A DNA stretch of 64,000 nucleotides from Cardamine occulta (taxonomy: Eukaryota; Streptophyta; Magnoliopsida; Brassicales; Brassicaceae), in contig CM051362.1 in assembly GCA_028015245.1 (NCBI GenBank), positions 26,692,242 through 26,756,241 on the forward strand, given 5' to 3'. Each line of letters opens with the position of its first letter. Positions within the stretch are counted from its first letter, which is position 1. Positions 1 through 10,960 of the stretch are shown piece after piece. Under the pieces are notes generated by a model that was given only the letters and a program-made list of their open reading frames with translations, did no database searches and had not been told where the DNA came from. The position numbers were made by a program, and so were the translations under genes.

Positions 1-240
1 CTTGTCATAGAGTATTTCCAAGCTGAAGACTAAGTGGGAAGAAGTGAAGATGCAGTAGATATTGTTGCCTCATTAAAACCCCTCCGGTAAACCCATTGGG
101 ACAAATCCGGAGTAGAAAAAAGAGTAGAACTCCTTTTAATGTTTTTAGGGGTGTTTTCACACTTGGGTGATAGTGAAGACACTCAAACAATATTTCCCAA
201 AACATATAGAATTCTACGAGTCTTCAAGAAACCGATCAAG
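1..240 (-). mobile_element. Probable Ty1/copia LTR fragment
   Basis: Read on the minus strand, this segment has a pyrimidine-rich stretch, then TTTGTCCCAATGGGTTT, then GGGGTTTTAATGAGGCAACA. That order is the text typically found in the R/U5 part of plant Ty1/copia long terminal repeats, where a 'cccattgggttt' block precedes 'aaggttttaatgaggca'. No internal gag-pol coding is present, so this is a solo or truncated LTR running off the left edge. Family assignment rests on remembered consensus text, not a search. Confidence 0.45.
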
Positions 241-1790
241 AGCTCTTAGAGCATTTTTTAGCGCTTAGAGATGATCATTGGTTCCGGTTGAAGCTTGGTA
301 ACCTATATCTTGATACTCTAGATGTTTGCTGAATGTGAACTTGGAATTGGGAGTCCCTGTGTTTGCCCTTAGCTGGCTGGTAATGACATATCCGGGTGCT
401 AGGTATACTATGGCTACATCATCATACATTACGTGTTTCTTCCACTTTGTTAAAAATTATCCACAAATAAATACGTACTTACCTATGAAGCAATCCAGTC
501 GCGTATATTATATTATTATTAATATAACGATCATAGGCGATAGCATTTAATTAGGACAAGGAAGTCCAATACAAGTTAATAGGTTTGACCATGTTTTTAA
601 AAAAAATTATTGGTTACTACTTTTCCATCGAAAACAAAAATACAATGTTTATCTGCATGACTTGACCATAAATTATAGCACTTAGATTTGCTTCTCAAAG
701 GTCTCATTTATGTTTACCAAAATATCCTTGTCTATGGATAGGAGCTAGTGGGCGAAATTAAATGATTTTCTCCATAAACCATAGAAGATTGAAGTAACTA
801 CGTTTTGCCTATGAAAATGCAGTTTGCTTAATCCAACTAGTTTCTTCATTTATTATTTTCCTCGAACAGTTCGACAATGCCACATATTCGGAAAATAACT
901 TGCAACCAAATTGACGCTACTTGAACATTAACCCAAAAAAAAAAAAAACATAATGAACTCATCTCCAATTAAATTGTTTTAAATGGACCTCCATGCAAAT
1001 GTTTCAAAACAATGGGTCCACGTCCGGCTCTGCTGTTAGGAGAAGCTGATGGGAGCCATCGAAGGATTGCAGTATTGTGGCATTTGTTATGTTTGTTTCT
1101 TTGAACCACAATCTCGTAATAGGAGAATATATTACTATCATCAGTTTACATGAATCAGGTTAGAAAACTCTGTCGAAACTGTAAGTTTTCCTCTTGGTTT
1201 CTCTATCACATTTCTTCTATCCGAAGCAACGGGTGGTGACGGTGGTCTCGATTTTTCCGAGTCTGGTTCTCTTCCTAAGGGTTTGGACAAAACACACAAA
1301 TGTTCCCTGACAAATTTCCAATTTTTAAATCGATGAAATTAGACTCTTACATTAGAAAAATCGTTGCTTATTAAAAAATTGATTTTTAACGTTTAAGGTC
1401 TAAGAACTCATTAAGAATACGTCTTGTTCGTTTGTTCTAGTCATTTACATGAACTGTGTTAGCGAAGAGAGTTCATCTGTAGCCTATAACAGAAGAAACA
1501 GAGCAAGACCCATAAGAAAATGTGTCTACATTAGGCATGGGCCAAAATGCATTTTCTCAAACCACGTTTTCACATGTTGATTTGGTTGAGGATATGAATA
1601 GTGCCAAGCCCATTCTCAAGTGGAACTCGGAGCTACTAAAATATTATTTACTGAATCAAAGTGAAATCTGTTTCTTCAATCAAACAAGTATATCGTGATC
1701 CTCCACATACACAAACATCTCTATGCCACCATAGTTACAGAGAAGGGTCTTTGTCATCTTTCCTCATTGATCTTGGCTCCAAGCATTGGC
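241..1790. other. Spacer downstream of RLK copy A; duplicated flank block
   Basis: No convincing gene was seen. Positions about 400-1000 match 28290-29370, upstream of RLK copy C, in the same order and orientation. Shared landmarks include TTTCTTCCACTTTGTT, AATAGGTTTGACCATG, GATTTGCTTCTCAAAGGT and TTTTCCTCGAACAGTTC. This block therefore looks like the upstream flank of a further tandem RLK copy to the left of the window. At about 1578-1608 a 'ttggttgaggatatgaatagtgcc' type motif recurs at 18979-19007. A patch near 1190-1300 has coding-like base composition, but no product was recognised. Confidence 0.5.
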
Positions 1791-2896
1791 TTAGAGTCGG
1801 TGTTTTGTGGGTGATATTTCGGAGCCATGCATCACAAAGCTTGTGGAGAAGGATTCAGAAGCGCCTGTGTCTTTGGTTTGAAAGCCACTGATAGAGAAGC
1901 TTGTGGTGTCGTCAAATCTCCAATCGGTTAGGTAGCCTGGCTTAAAAGTGACATCATTGACCTCAACATCTCCTGAAAGCATGGCCACCACTCGTGACAT
2001 TGGTGGTCTCAACGCATGAGATGTCTGTGTGCATAGCAGAGCAATGCCAATCATGCGTTTCACTTCTTCCATGTTGAACTCAGTCAGCTCATCATCAATA
2101 AGTTCAACTTCACGTCTTTCTTCGTGTAGATTCCATGCCTGTATACAAGAAACACACAAGTATTATCGGCTTTTGCCATTCACAGTTAATTTTAACAAGT
2201 ATGGACGTACCCATTCAAGAAGATATCTTTGTTCGTCCTCCAATTTCTCATCAGATTTTGGCCTTCCACTTACTAGCTCGAGAACCACAACACCAAAGGC
2301 ATACACATCCGTTTTCTCTGTTAGATGTCCACGCATGGCATATTCTGGCGCAAGATACCCACTGCATTGGTAAAACAACGTCACGAAAATGTGTTATAAG
2401 CAAACCAAACGTATAGACTATAGTACAGGTTGTCAGGGTTTGGGGATTACTTACATCGTCCCTGCAACTCGGGTACTTATATGGGTTTTCTTGTCATCGT
2501 ATAGTTTTGCAAGCCCAAAATCAGAAACTTTTGGGACCAATTTAGAGTCAAGCAAAATGTTGCTGGCCTTCACATCCCTGTGCACTATGCGAAGTCTCAC
2601 CTCCTCGTGGAGATAAACTAGACCTCTGGCTACTCCCAGACATATCTCATAACGGGTTGACCAATCAAGATGTAAAGTCTTATCTCCTGCAATATCCAAA
2701 TCAATGACTGGCGCATAATGAGTGCTTAAGGCTTGGCAGAAGCATGGATCAATAAATCATGTTTAAGTGCATACCAAATAGAGCCTGGTCAAGACTTCCA
2801 TTAGGAAAGTATTCATACACGAGCAGACGATGATCTCCTTCATAGCAGCACCCATAAAGTTTTACTAGGTTGCGATGTTGAACTGCAGAAATTGCT

Positions 2897-2940
2897 ACAA
2901 TTTCTGCCACAAATTGCCACAATTTCTGCCACAAATTGCC
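2897..2940. repeat. Exact 22-bp tandem duplication in kinase exon of copy A
   Basis: Positions 2897-2918 and 2919-2940 are identical 22-mers. On the coding strand they fall in the codons for GQFVAEIVAIS. Copies B and C have a single unit here (GQFVAEIATIS). Since 22 is not a multiple of three, the reading frame is lost after the second unit. Confidence 0.95.
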
Positions 2941-5900
2941 CCTTCCCTTGCTGGGATCCCACCGACAACAGCTTCACCGCGACCTCTCTTCCATCACTGA
3001 GGACTCCCTGTTGAATGTGTTATTCAAAATAAAACTTGTTAAAAAGTATACTCCTCTTTCCTAGTATTTCGAAGAATATACAGACAGTTCGCCCATTACG
3101 GTATGGGACTCACCTTATAAACAGGCCCAAATCCTCCTTCTCCAAGCTTGTTTGAGGGATCAAAATCTTGAGTTGTACTTTTAAGTTCTGAGTAAGTAAA
3201 GGTGTAAGGCTTTACTTCCATACCAAGTAGCTCTGCAAGAAAGAATTCGGTTCTTAAACCAACTTAAAAGATTATATTTAAGCTTAATTTTTAGAGCCAA
3301 TTTTTTTCCAGCTCAAAGGCGTGTTCGGGTTTTTATAACATTTATACCTTCATCATCTGTGTACCGCTTTCTTCTTTTTCGGATGATGAAGATAACAACA
3401 CCCGCAAAAATGCTCAAAACTCCTATACCAACAATGACACCCACAATAGTACCAGTCTTGTTCTTTCCTTTTGATGGTGGTCTATTTGGTGTGAAATCTG
3501 AAGAACATTTAACACTTAGGCACTAACTAGCATCAGGGGACAAAAGAAAAAGAATCGCTATTTTTGTTACCTGGTGTTGCACTGACGGCCGATATTAATG
3601 GCCCATAAACCCCTTGGACAGGAATACAACATGTTCCCTTTCCAGCCCAGAAAAGATGAATTTCGAGGTGGTTTTCCGATACATTTGCTTTATATTTTCT
3701 CTGAACTGTTCGTTCTCGAACAGTAGAGTCACCAGCTGTTCCGCTTACATCGAAATCCTTTTCAACAAGTCTTCCCTGGAAGAAGATAATTACACCAAAA
3801 AGTTAACTTGTAAACAATGAAGATAATTACACCAAAAACACGATCAAGTACTGCAGACCTGGACATAAATGTCAAATCGTCGTCTTCCTAAAGCACTCCA
3901 AGTGTTAGAAGTAGAACCTAGAATTTGTAGTTCAGCGAACTGAAGTGTTACGGTATACCCTCCATTTTCTAGCCCCAACCCATAATACCTTAGGGAAGAT
4001 GCAGAAAGTCTTGCTGACTGAAAAAGCTCTGAGTCCAAAGTGTTGATAAGTTGTGCTTGTGAAGTAGCTATGTATATAGTATTGCTACTTCCCGAAAAAA
4101 GTCCAACATTACTGGCTGCCCATCTCTGTGAAGCACTCACGACAAATGAAGCTGGTCCAAGATCCTCGTCCTCTCTTTCAAATAGTTCTCCACCAGCAGA
4201 CCTTATCTCTGGGCCTCCGCAGTTGATCAAAAATTTAGAATCTAGACACCAGTCAATAGAGAAAATCTTAAGCACTGTCCATGTGTTTTCTCATGGGAAC
4301 ATGGAGAAAAACGATTATGAGGACATCTCTTTGTTACACTTACAGACTCCTTTGCCTCGATTGCAGGGGAAGTTCTTCTGTAGGCAGTTCAGTCCTAACA
4401 AAACCCTTTTAACCAAAAGAAAACAGATTTAAGAAAGGGCTGATAAGTCATTTATTCTTGCATATTTTTTGCAGGAAAAAAATAGAGAAGATAAATATTT
4501 GTAAGAAAATCACTTGTTGTCAAGTCCTTCCAATGTGAAGTTGTTAGCAATTAGGTTGCTGTAAAAAAACATACAAAATGATTATAATAAATATTTCCTT
4601 CAACCAGGAAGTTTGATGCTTGATATGCAGCAGCCTAATGAATGTACATGAGGGAAAAATTCTGAGAATGAAAAACACTGTGAATGTAAGTTGAGATAAT
4701 TACAGTTTCAAATTTGGTAAGCTGGCCCATGAAGGAAGACTTCCGGACAAATCATTGTACGACACATCTCTGTAAAAGAACAATAATCAGGATCTACAGA
4801 ATATGTTTTATATTCCAAAACAGTTTCATGATTATCTTGGCAAGTCATCTGTATCATCAAAGTGGAAACTTATTCAACTGGAGTCTATATCAGGAGGATC
4901 TATTAAAATTAGGATAAAACAGTTATAAAGGATTTTTTTACTCACATATTGCTTAAAGACTGCCTCTTTTGAGTGGGCAAAGAACCATTCAACGTGTTGT
5001 TTCCCAGAAACCTTAATATGAAGACAACAATTTTTGTTCACACTTATCCAGATAGTTGCACATAAAGACCCAAAAGATGCAGAAAACATATCATCTTACA
5101 AGTGAGTAAGTCCACTTAAGTTGAAAAGTGAAGCTGGAATTGGTCCATGTAGTTTGTTGAAGCTCAAATCACTGGAAAACAAACATCAATTTCAAGGTAA
5201 CACATTGATCTATGTACTTACACCTGAAGAAACACATTGACTTATGTACTTACACTTGTTGCAAACTTGAGTACTCTCCAATATTAGACGGTATTGTTCC
5301 AGTGAGATTGCTGTTCCTCAATACTCTGTGACATATATCATTAATGTTAAATACACGGAGGAGAGAGAAACAGTACATTAGTCTGATCATGAATTGGAGT
5401 AAAAGTTGAATCAAAGCTGCCTTACAATGTACTTAGAGATTTCATGTCTTTGATGAATTCAAGAGAAGAGCTTCCATTGGATATATCACCAAGCCTCCTA
5501 TATTTAGAATATGAATACGTAGAGAAAGGGAAAGCAAGAGAAACAGTAAACAATAATGATTCTGACACCAATGCAACACATACAGTTCTGTCAAAGAAGT
5601 TAAGTTGGAAAATGACAACGGTATCGGACCACTCAAACCAGTTCCAAGAATTCTCCTGCAGTAAAACATGTACCAATCGTTTAGTTTCAAATTTAAATGT
5701 AATGAAGAATCTTCTACTAGAGTAAAATTAATAAAATGAAAGTTTCATACAAGGTAGTAAGTTTGGTCCAACGTCCTATAAAGTCTGGTATCTGACCTGT
5801 AACTTCCAGATCCATAATCCAACTGGTACAACATTAAGATTAAAAATCACCCAATGGAAAGACTAAAATGTAAAGTAATAAATAACTCACAGACGGTAGA

Positions 5901-6100
5901 AACCCAACGATAAAAGCTTATATGTGAATTCAATATATCTTACGCCTCTTCCAGGTCCACAAGATTAGCAAATGATAAAGGTATTCCTCCTCTGAGTCCA
6001 GAACTTCCTATGTACCTTTAAGAAAAATTTCTTAAAAATAACTAGTTGCCCAAGAATTTGTGGTTGGTGAACACTAAATGATTTCAAAGGTTAAGTCTTC

Positions 6101-6200
6101 NNNNNNNNNNNNNNNNNNNNNNNNNNNNNNNNNNNNNNNNNNNNNNNNNNNNNNNNNNNNNNNNNNNNNNNNNNNNNNNNNNNNNNNNNNNNNNNNNNNN
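6101..6200. other. Assembly gap of 100 N
   Basis: The run of exactly 100 undetermined bases is a conventional scaffold-gap placeholder, so the true length is unknown. It falls in the LRR region of copy A and is followed by TA microsatellites (6229-6254, 6354-6373), which probably caused the gap. At least one LRR exon may be hidden here. Confidence 0.97.
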
Positions 6201-7267
6201 AGCTCTAAATTATAGACAATAAATGAATAGATATATATATATATATATATATAAAGGACACACTTACATTTTCTGTAGTTTTGTACAACTCCCAATCTCA
6301 GCTGGTAAAGAACCGGAAAAGTTATTTGAACTAATATCGCTACAGAAAAAAAAAATATATATATATATATATAAGGAACCATCAAAATCCTCCAAAACCA
6401 GTGTTAAGAAAGTATCATATTAAAGAAATGAAGAAGCACCAAAGCTTACAGTGATCTTAAATCTGTAAGCAAACCAATTTCCTTAGGAACAGGGCCAGAC
6501 AACGCATTGATCCCAAAAGACCTACGTGATAAACATTTGAGCATTATTAATTGAAGGTGTAGAAATCAATCACAACAATAAGACAAAAAAGGTTTTAAAG
6601 CCTTACATCCATTGCATTCGAGTCAAATTTCCAACTGCAGGAGGCAGAGAGCCTGTGAGAACATTTTGACCCAAGTTCCTGAAAGAAAGATGAGATTTTT
6701 GAGGTCCATTCTCAAGATGTTTGTGAATGTGTTTGTCCTTTTTGATAATCAAGTGTTAATAAAACTATACAGATTCGTGAGGTATTCCAAAGTCCAGAGC
6801 TCTTGAGGTATAGATCCTACAAAATTTATCGAATAAACCTTCCTGTAAAAACAATCCAAAATGAGGAGCTAGTTTCCATTGGGAGAATACGTCAAACGCT
6901 TGGTGTGCACAAAAGGGGAAAGAAGCGTACAGAGCAGTGATGCGGCAGATAGTGGAATTGTCGAAAGTACAGTCGCATTTGATGAGTGCGTTGTAGCCCT
7001 TGTTGTCGATGGTGACAGCATCATTGATGGCGGCGCCGGAGCAAAGTTCGCCGCTCGTGTTCCAATCTCTCGGCGAAGGGATCTTCCAAGCCGCAAAGAT
7101 TGAGTTCAAAACACGCGCGGTTTATCCACAACGGTCAACTATTTATTATTACTTAATTAACCCTTAACTTAATTAATCTTCACTAAACACTTGATCACAT
7201 AAAAGAAAACAAATGTTAGTTAAAAGTTGAAACAAACGGGTTAACTTTTGAGGATTTATGTATATGC

Positions 7268-7460
7268 ATGGGCGGACCCACTAAAGACAAAAGGGATCGC
7301 ATGACATTGTGTCTTCCCCAAAAAAAAATCAATTTTTTTTTTTTTAAATTGATTTTTTATTGTCGCAACGAATCATGTTGCGATACGTGGCAATATTTGG
7401 GAAAAACCTGTGTCTTCCCGGAGACATGGGTCTCCATTATGGATGGTCTTAACCCCGCTA
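7268..7460. mobile_element. MITE-like element with hairpin (copy 1)
   Basis: This segment in copy A intron 1 contains a homopolymer run, TTGATTTTTTATTGTCGC and GATACGTGGCAAT around a perfect 7-bp stem (TCGCAAC and GTTGCGA, 7-base loop). The same arrangement recurs at 53875-53970, in unrelated surroundings near the NAC gene. It starts near 'ggacccact' and ends near 'ctccattatggatggtctta'. Neither copy has a recognised coding capacity. This is best read as a short non-autonomous dispersed element; boundaries are approximate. Confidence 0.55.
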
Positions 7461-7969
7461 ACTAAATTCACATTCTAATTTTGTTGAAAAAATAAAAATA
7501 TAAATTAGACGGACAAAATTAATATTTCCGATTACATAACCGGCAAAAAATGAGATTTTTTTGGAAATTAAACTGTGAGAAAAACACATGAAACGAGATT
7601 TCTTAGGCTCTATATATTTTTCTGTTGATTATGAAAAATATAAAATTATTAATATCTTTTATTTATTTTCACGTGGTTAGTGTTTGTATAATATTACTAG
7701 ATTCGAATCCGCGGTGTACCGCAAATCAATTGCTTTATTTCAAATTAAATTAAATGAAAATTAAAATATGTGTCGACATCATTTATCAATATCAAAACAA
7801 CAAAACATAACAAAATTCATAAGACATGCCAAACATAAAACCATTGTATGAGAAATCTGAAATCATTAAATAAATCCAAACATTTCAATAACTAACAACC
7901 ATTTATAAAACATGAGGTTGTTTATCCGTTGACGCCCTCTAATATTTTTCAAGTTCTGAAACATTTCTT

Positions 7970-9230
7970 TATAAACAATACTAGTGATTTAGTGTTCGTA
8001 TTTTTGTTTATACTTTTTAAGTTTCTCATTTATTTTCTTTTTGTTTGTTGTTTCGATGAGTTCTTTTAATTTATTTCATTGTTTTTATGTGTATTTGATG
8101 AATTAGTTGTAATTAATATTATGATTGTTTATGAGTGTTTAGATGGCTAGTATATATATGATTATGTGTTGTTTTTTTAAAAAAAAGTTAAACTCTTTTT
8201 TTTACTTTGTTGTTCCCATGATTTTTTTATAATTTATTTATTTGTTGATTTTATCATTTTTGTGTTTGATAACTTAGTTGTAATTAATATTATTATTGTT
8301 TATGAGTGCTTAGATGACTTATTCATATATGATTAAGTGTTGATTTTTTAGTTTTTAGTTTTTCTTTTATCTTTATTTACTTTGTTGTTCTCATGAGTTC
8401 TTTTAATTTATTTATTTGTTGGTTTCAAGTGTTTTTTTTTTTAAGTTTATCTTTTACTTTTATTGTTTTGTTGTTCCCATAATTTTTTAAATTTATTTAT
8501 TTGTTAGTTTTATCATTATTTTGGTTTGATGACTTAGTTGTAATTAATGTTATGATTGTTTATAAGTACTTAAGTGGCTTATTCATCTATGATTAAATGT
8601 TTTTTTTTTAAGTTTCTCTTTTATATTTCTATACTTTGTTATTCAAATTCTTTTAATTTAATCATGTGTTGGCTTTATCATTTTTTGTTTGATGAATTAG
8701 ATGTAAATAATGTCATGATTGTTTTAGTGTTTAGATGGCTGGTGATGATTCATATATGATTAAGTTTTGTTTTCTCTTTAAAGCTTATCTTTTTCTTTTT
8801 TTTTTTGTTCTCATGGTTTCTTTTAATTTATTTATTTGTTGATTTTCTTATTTTTGTGTTTGATAAGTTAGTTGTAATTATTATTATGATTATTTCTGAG
8901 TGATTAAGTGGATGACGAGGATTCATAAATGATTAAGTGTTTTTTTTTGTTTATCTCTTATTTTTCTTTATTTTAATGTTCTCACAGTTTCTTAAAATTT
9001 ATTTATTTGTTGGTTTTCTTATTTTTGTGTTTGATAAATGAAGACTCATTTATGACTAAGTATTGTTGTTATATTTTTTTAAGTTTATCTTTTATTTTAT
9101 TTATTATGTTGTTCCATGGTTTCTTTTAATTTTTTTTTTCATATATTTGTGTTTGATAATATTATTTGTAATTAATTATTCATAATATTATGATTATTTT
9201 TCTGAGTGCATATGTGGCTCTTGAGGTTGC
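7970..9230. repeat. Diverged tandem array, units about 160-190 bp, about seven copies
   Basis: A recurring module carries TTCTTTTAATTTATTTATTTG, then TTTGATGACTTAGTTGTAATTAAT, then TATGATTGTTTATGAGTG and a segment ending in ATATGATTAAGTGTT. The TTGTAATTAAT marker or its variant occurs near 8108, 8278, 8538, 8699, 8871 and 9165. A shortened unit near 9010-9060 lacks it. Copies are diverged by substitutions and small indels, so the array is old. Confidence 0.75.
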
Positions 9231-10009
9231 AGGGGAGAAGAGAGAAAATCCAACATTATATATATATACATTTTTTTTTTTAATTTTTTTTATTATTTGT
9301 CACTGAGCTTTGATTTTTTTGTTTAGAATAAGCACTCTCGAACATTTCTTTGATGTTATCATTGATAAAGCCAAATAAAGCTGACGATGAAAAAACACAC
9401 GGTTTGGCAAATAGAGTCCTACTACACATGTCAAATTTTTTTTTATTCATTGTAGTAAATGTTTATAATTTTTTTTTTGTTTTTTTTGTTCAGTTTTACA
9501 TATGATATAGAGATTTTTAGTTTTTGTTCTTTAGTATTTATCAATGTTTTTCGTGTAATTTAAACTTCTTTGAGCTGTAAAGTGTTAGTGTTTTTTTTGT
9601 ACGTTTTTTGTGGTTTCTTATAACTCGTGATGTCGTTAAAATTACGTAGTTTTATTAGCATATCCAATTACTAATAAAAAATAAATTTCCTTTTTATCCT
9701 TAAAGTGATTAGTAGGTAAATTTACTAATTTTTAATGCTATGTATAATTAATTTCAATCACATAAATAAATATCCTCATTATAATATAAACTTGAAGAAA
9801 ATGTGATTCTAATCCTATTTATTGTTTACGATTTAATGTTTTATGTTCAGTTTTCCAGATAATATATATATATATATATAGATCTTGTTCGTGTAGTTTT
9901 TATAATTATTTTTCTTTTAGTTATATGTAATTTCAACTTCATAAATTTGTAAGGTGTTAGTGTTGTTGTTTGTTTAACGTAAATATACTCATTTTAATCT
10001 TTTATAAGT

Positions 10010-10470
10010 AGTTCTAATATTGAACATATATATTATATTTTTAGTAGATATTATATTATTAGTTATCAAATATATTTTTTAGAGATGTCTATCTTGGGAC
10101 GGAAACTCGTCTTGTCCCATACTCTTCGGGAATTTCACATCATGTAACCGATCACTGCTATATAATTATCTGTTTTGGATTTTTTTTTTTGACATCCTGT
10201 TTTGGATTTATTATTTTAGTCCATTTGTATTAAAAATAAATTTTAATAAGTAAATTTTAATTATTATAAATAAGTAGTTATAATATTAAAGATATATATA
10301 TATATATATATTATATTTATTATTATATATTATAAAATTAGTTATCCAACATTTGATCTGTCTTTTTTGGGACGGAAACCCGTCATGTCACATATCCGTC
10401 GGAAACTTTTCATCTTGTACCTGATTCCTTTTATACAATTACATGTTTTGGATTTGATTATTTTACTCCA
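10010..10470. repeat. Direct repeat pair around GGGACGGAAAC
   Basis: Two segments (about 10010-10205 and 10262-10470) share the order ATAAGTAGTT, a TA-rich stretch, TTAGTTATC, TTGGGACGGAAAC, CGTC, GTCAC or GTCCCATA, a TCTTCGGGAA or TCGTCGGAAA block, and ATGTTTTGGATTT. They are diverged direct duplicates, possibly sub-terminal parts of one mobile-element family. Confidence 0.6.
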
Positions 10471-10471
10471 A

Positions 10472-10565
10472 TGCGTAAGGGATTGAGTAAGAGAATGAGA
10501 TACCCATATAAAAAAAAATTCCAACGCGTAAGGGATTGAGTAAGAGAACGGGATATCCGTATAGA
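10472..10565. repeat. Short direct duplication of about 40 bp
   Basis: The block GCGTAAGGGATTGAGTAAG, followed by AGAA, a GGATA-type stretch and CC(C/G)TATA, appears at 10473-10510 and again at 10524-10563. An A-rich spacer separates the two copies. Confidence 0.75.
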
Positions 10566-10739
10566 AATTTTACCAATCCATTGATCATATGACCCAATCA
10601 ATGTTTTAAATTATTTTTAATCTCATTTCTATTCTTAGTGAATTAATTAAAAGTTAGTATATATTTAGTTACGTTTTATAATAACTAACACATCTAAATT
10701 AATTTGCTAAATGTACTTCTCAAATAATAATATAGAGAT

Positions 10740-10960
10740 TTCTTTTTTTTATAGAATTTAAATATTATTAATATTTTAAACTTTTATAGAGTTTAAATAT
10801 TATTAATATCTTAAACTTTTTATAGAGTTTAAAATTTTTATAGAGTTTAAATATTATTAATATTTTAAAATTTTTATAGAGTTTAAATATTATTAATATT
10901 TTAAAAATTTTATAGAGTTTAGATATTATTAATATTTTAAATGTTTATATTATTTTAAAC
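10740..10960. repeat. AT-rich tandem repeat, units about 35-40 bp
   Basis: TATAGAGTTTAAATATTATT plus AATATTTTAAA and a T-run is repeated about five to six times with small changes. The region is almost pure A/T and has no coding potential. Confidence 0.85.

Noticed and set aside
1190..1300. Coding-like patch downstream of RLK copy A
   Set aside because: One frame stays open for a while, but there is no recognisable domain, start or splice pattern.
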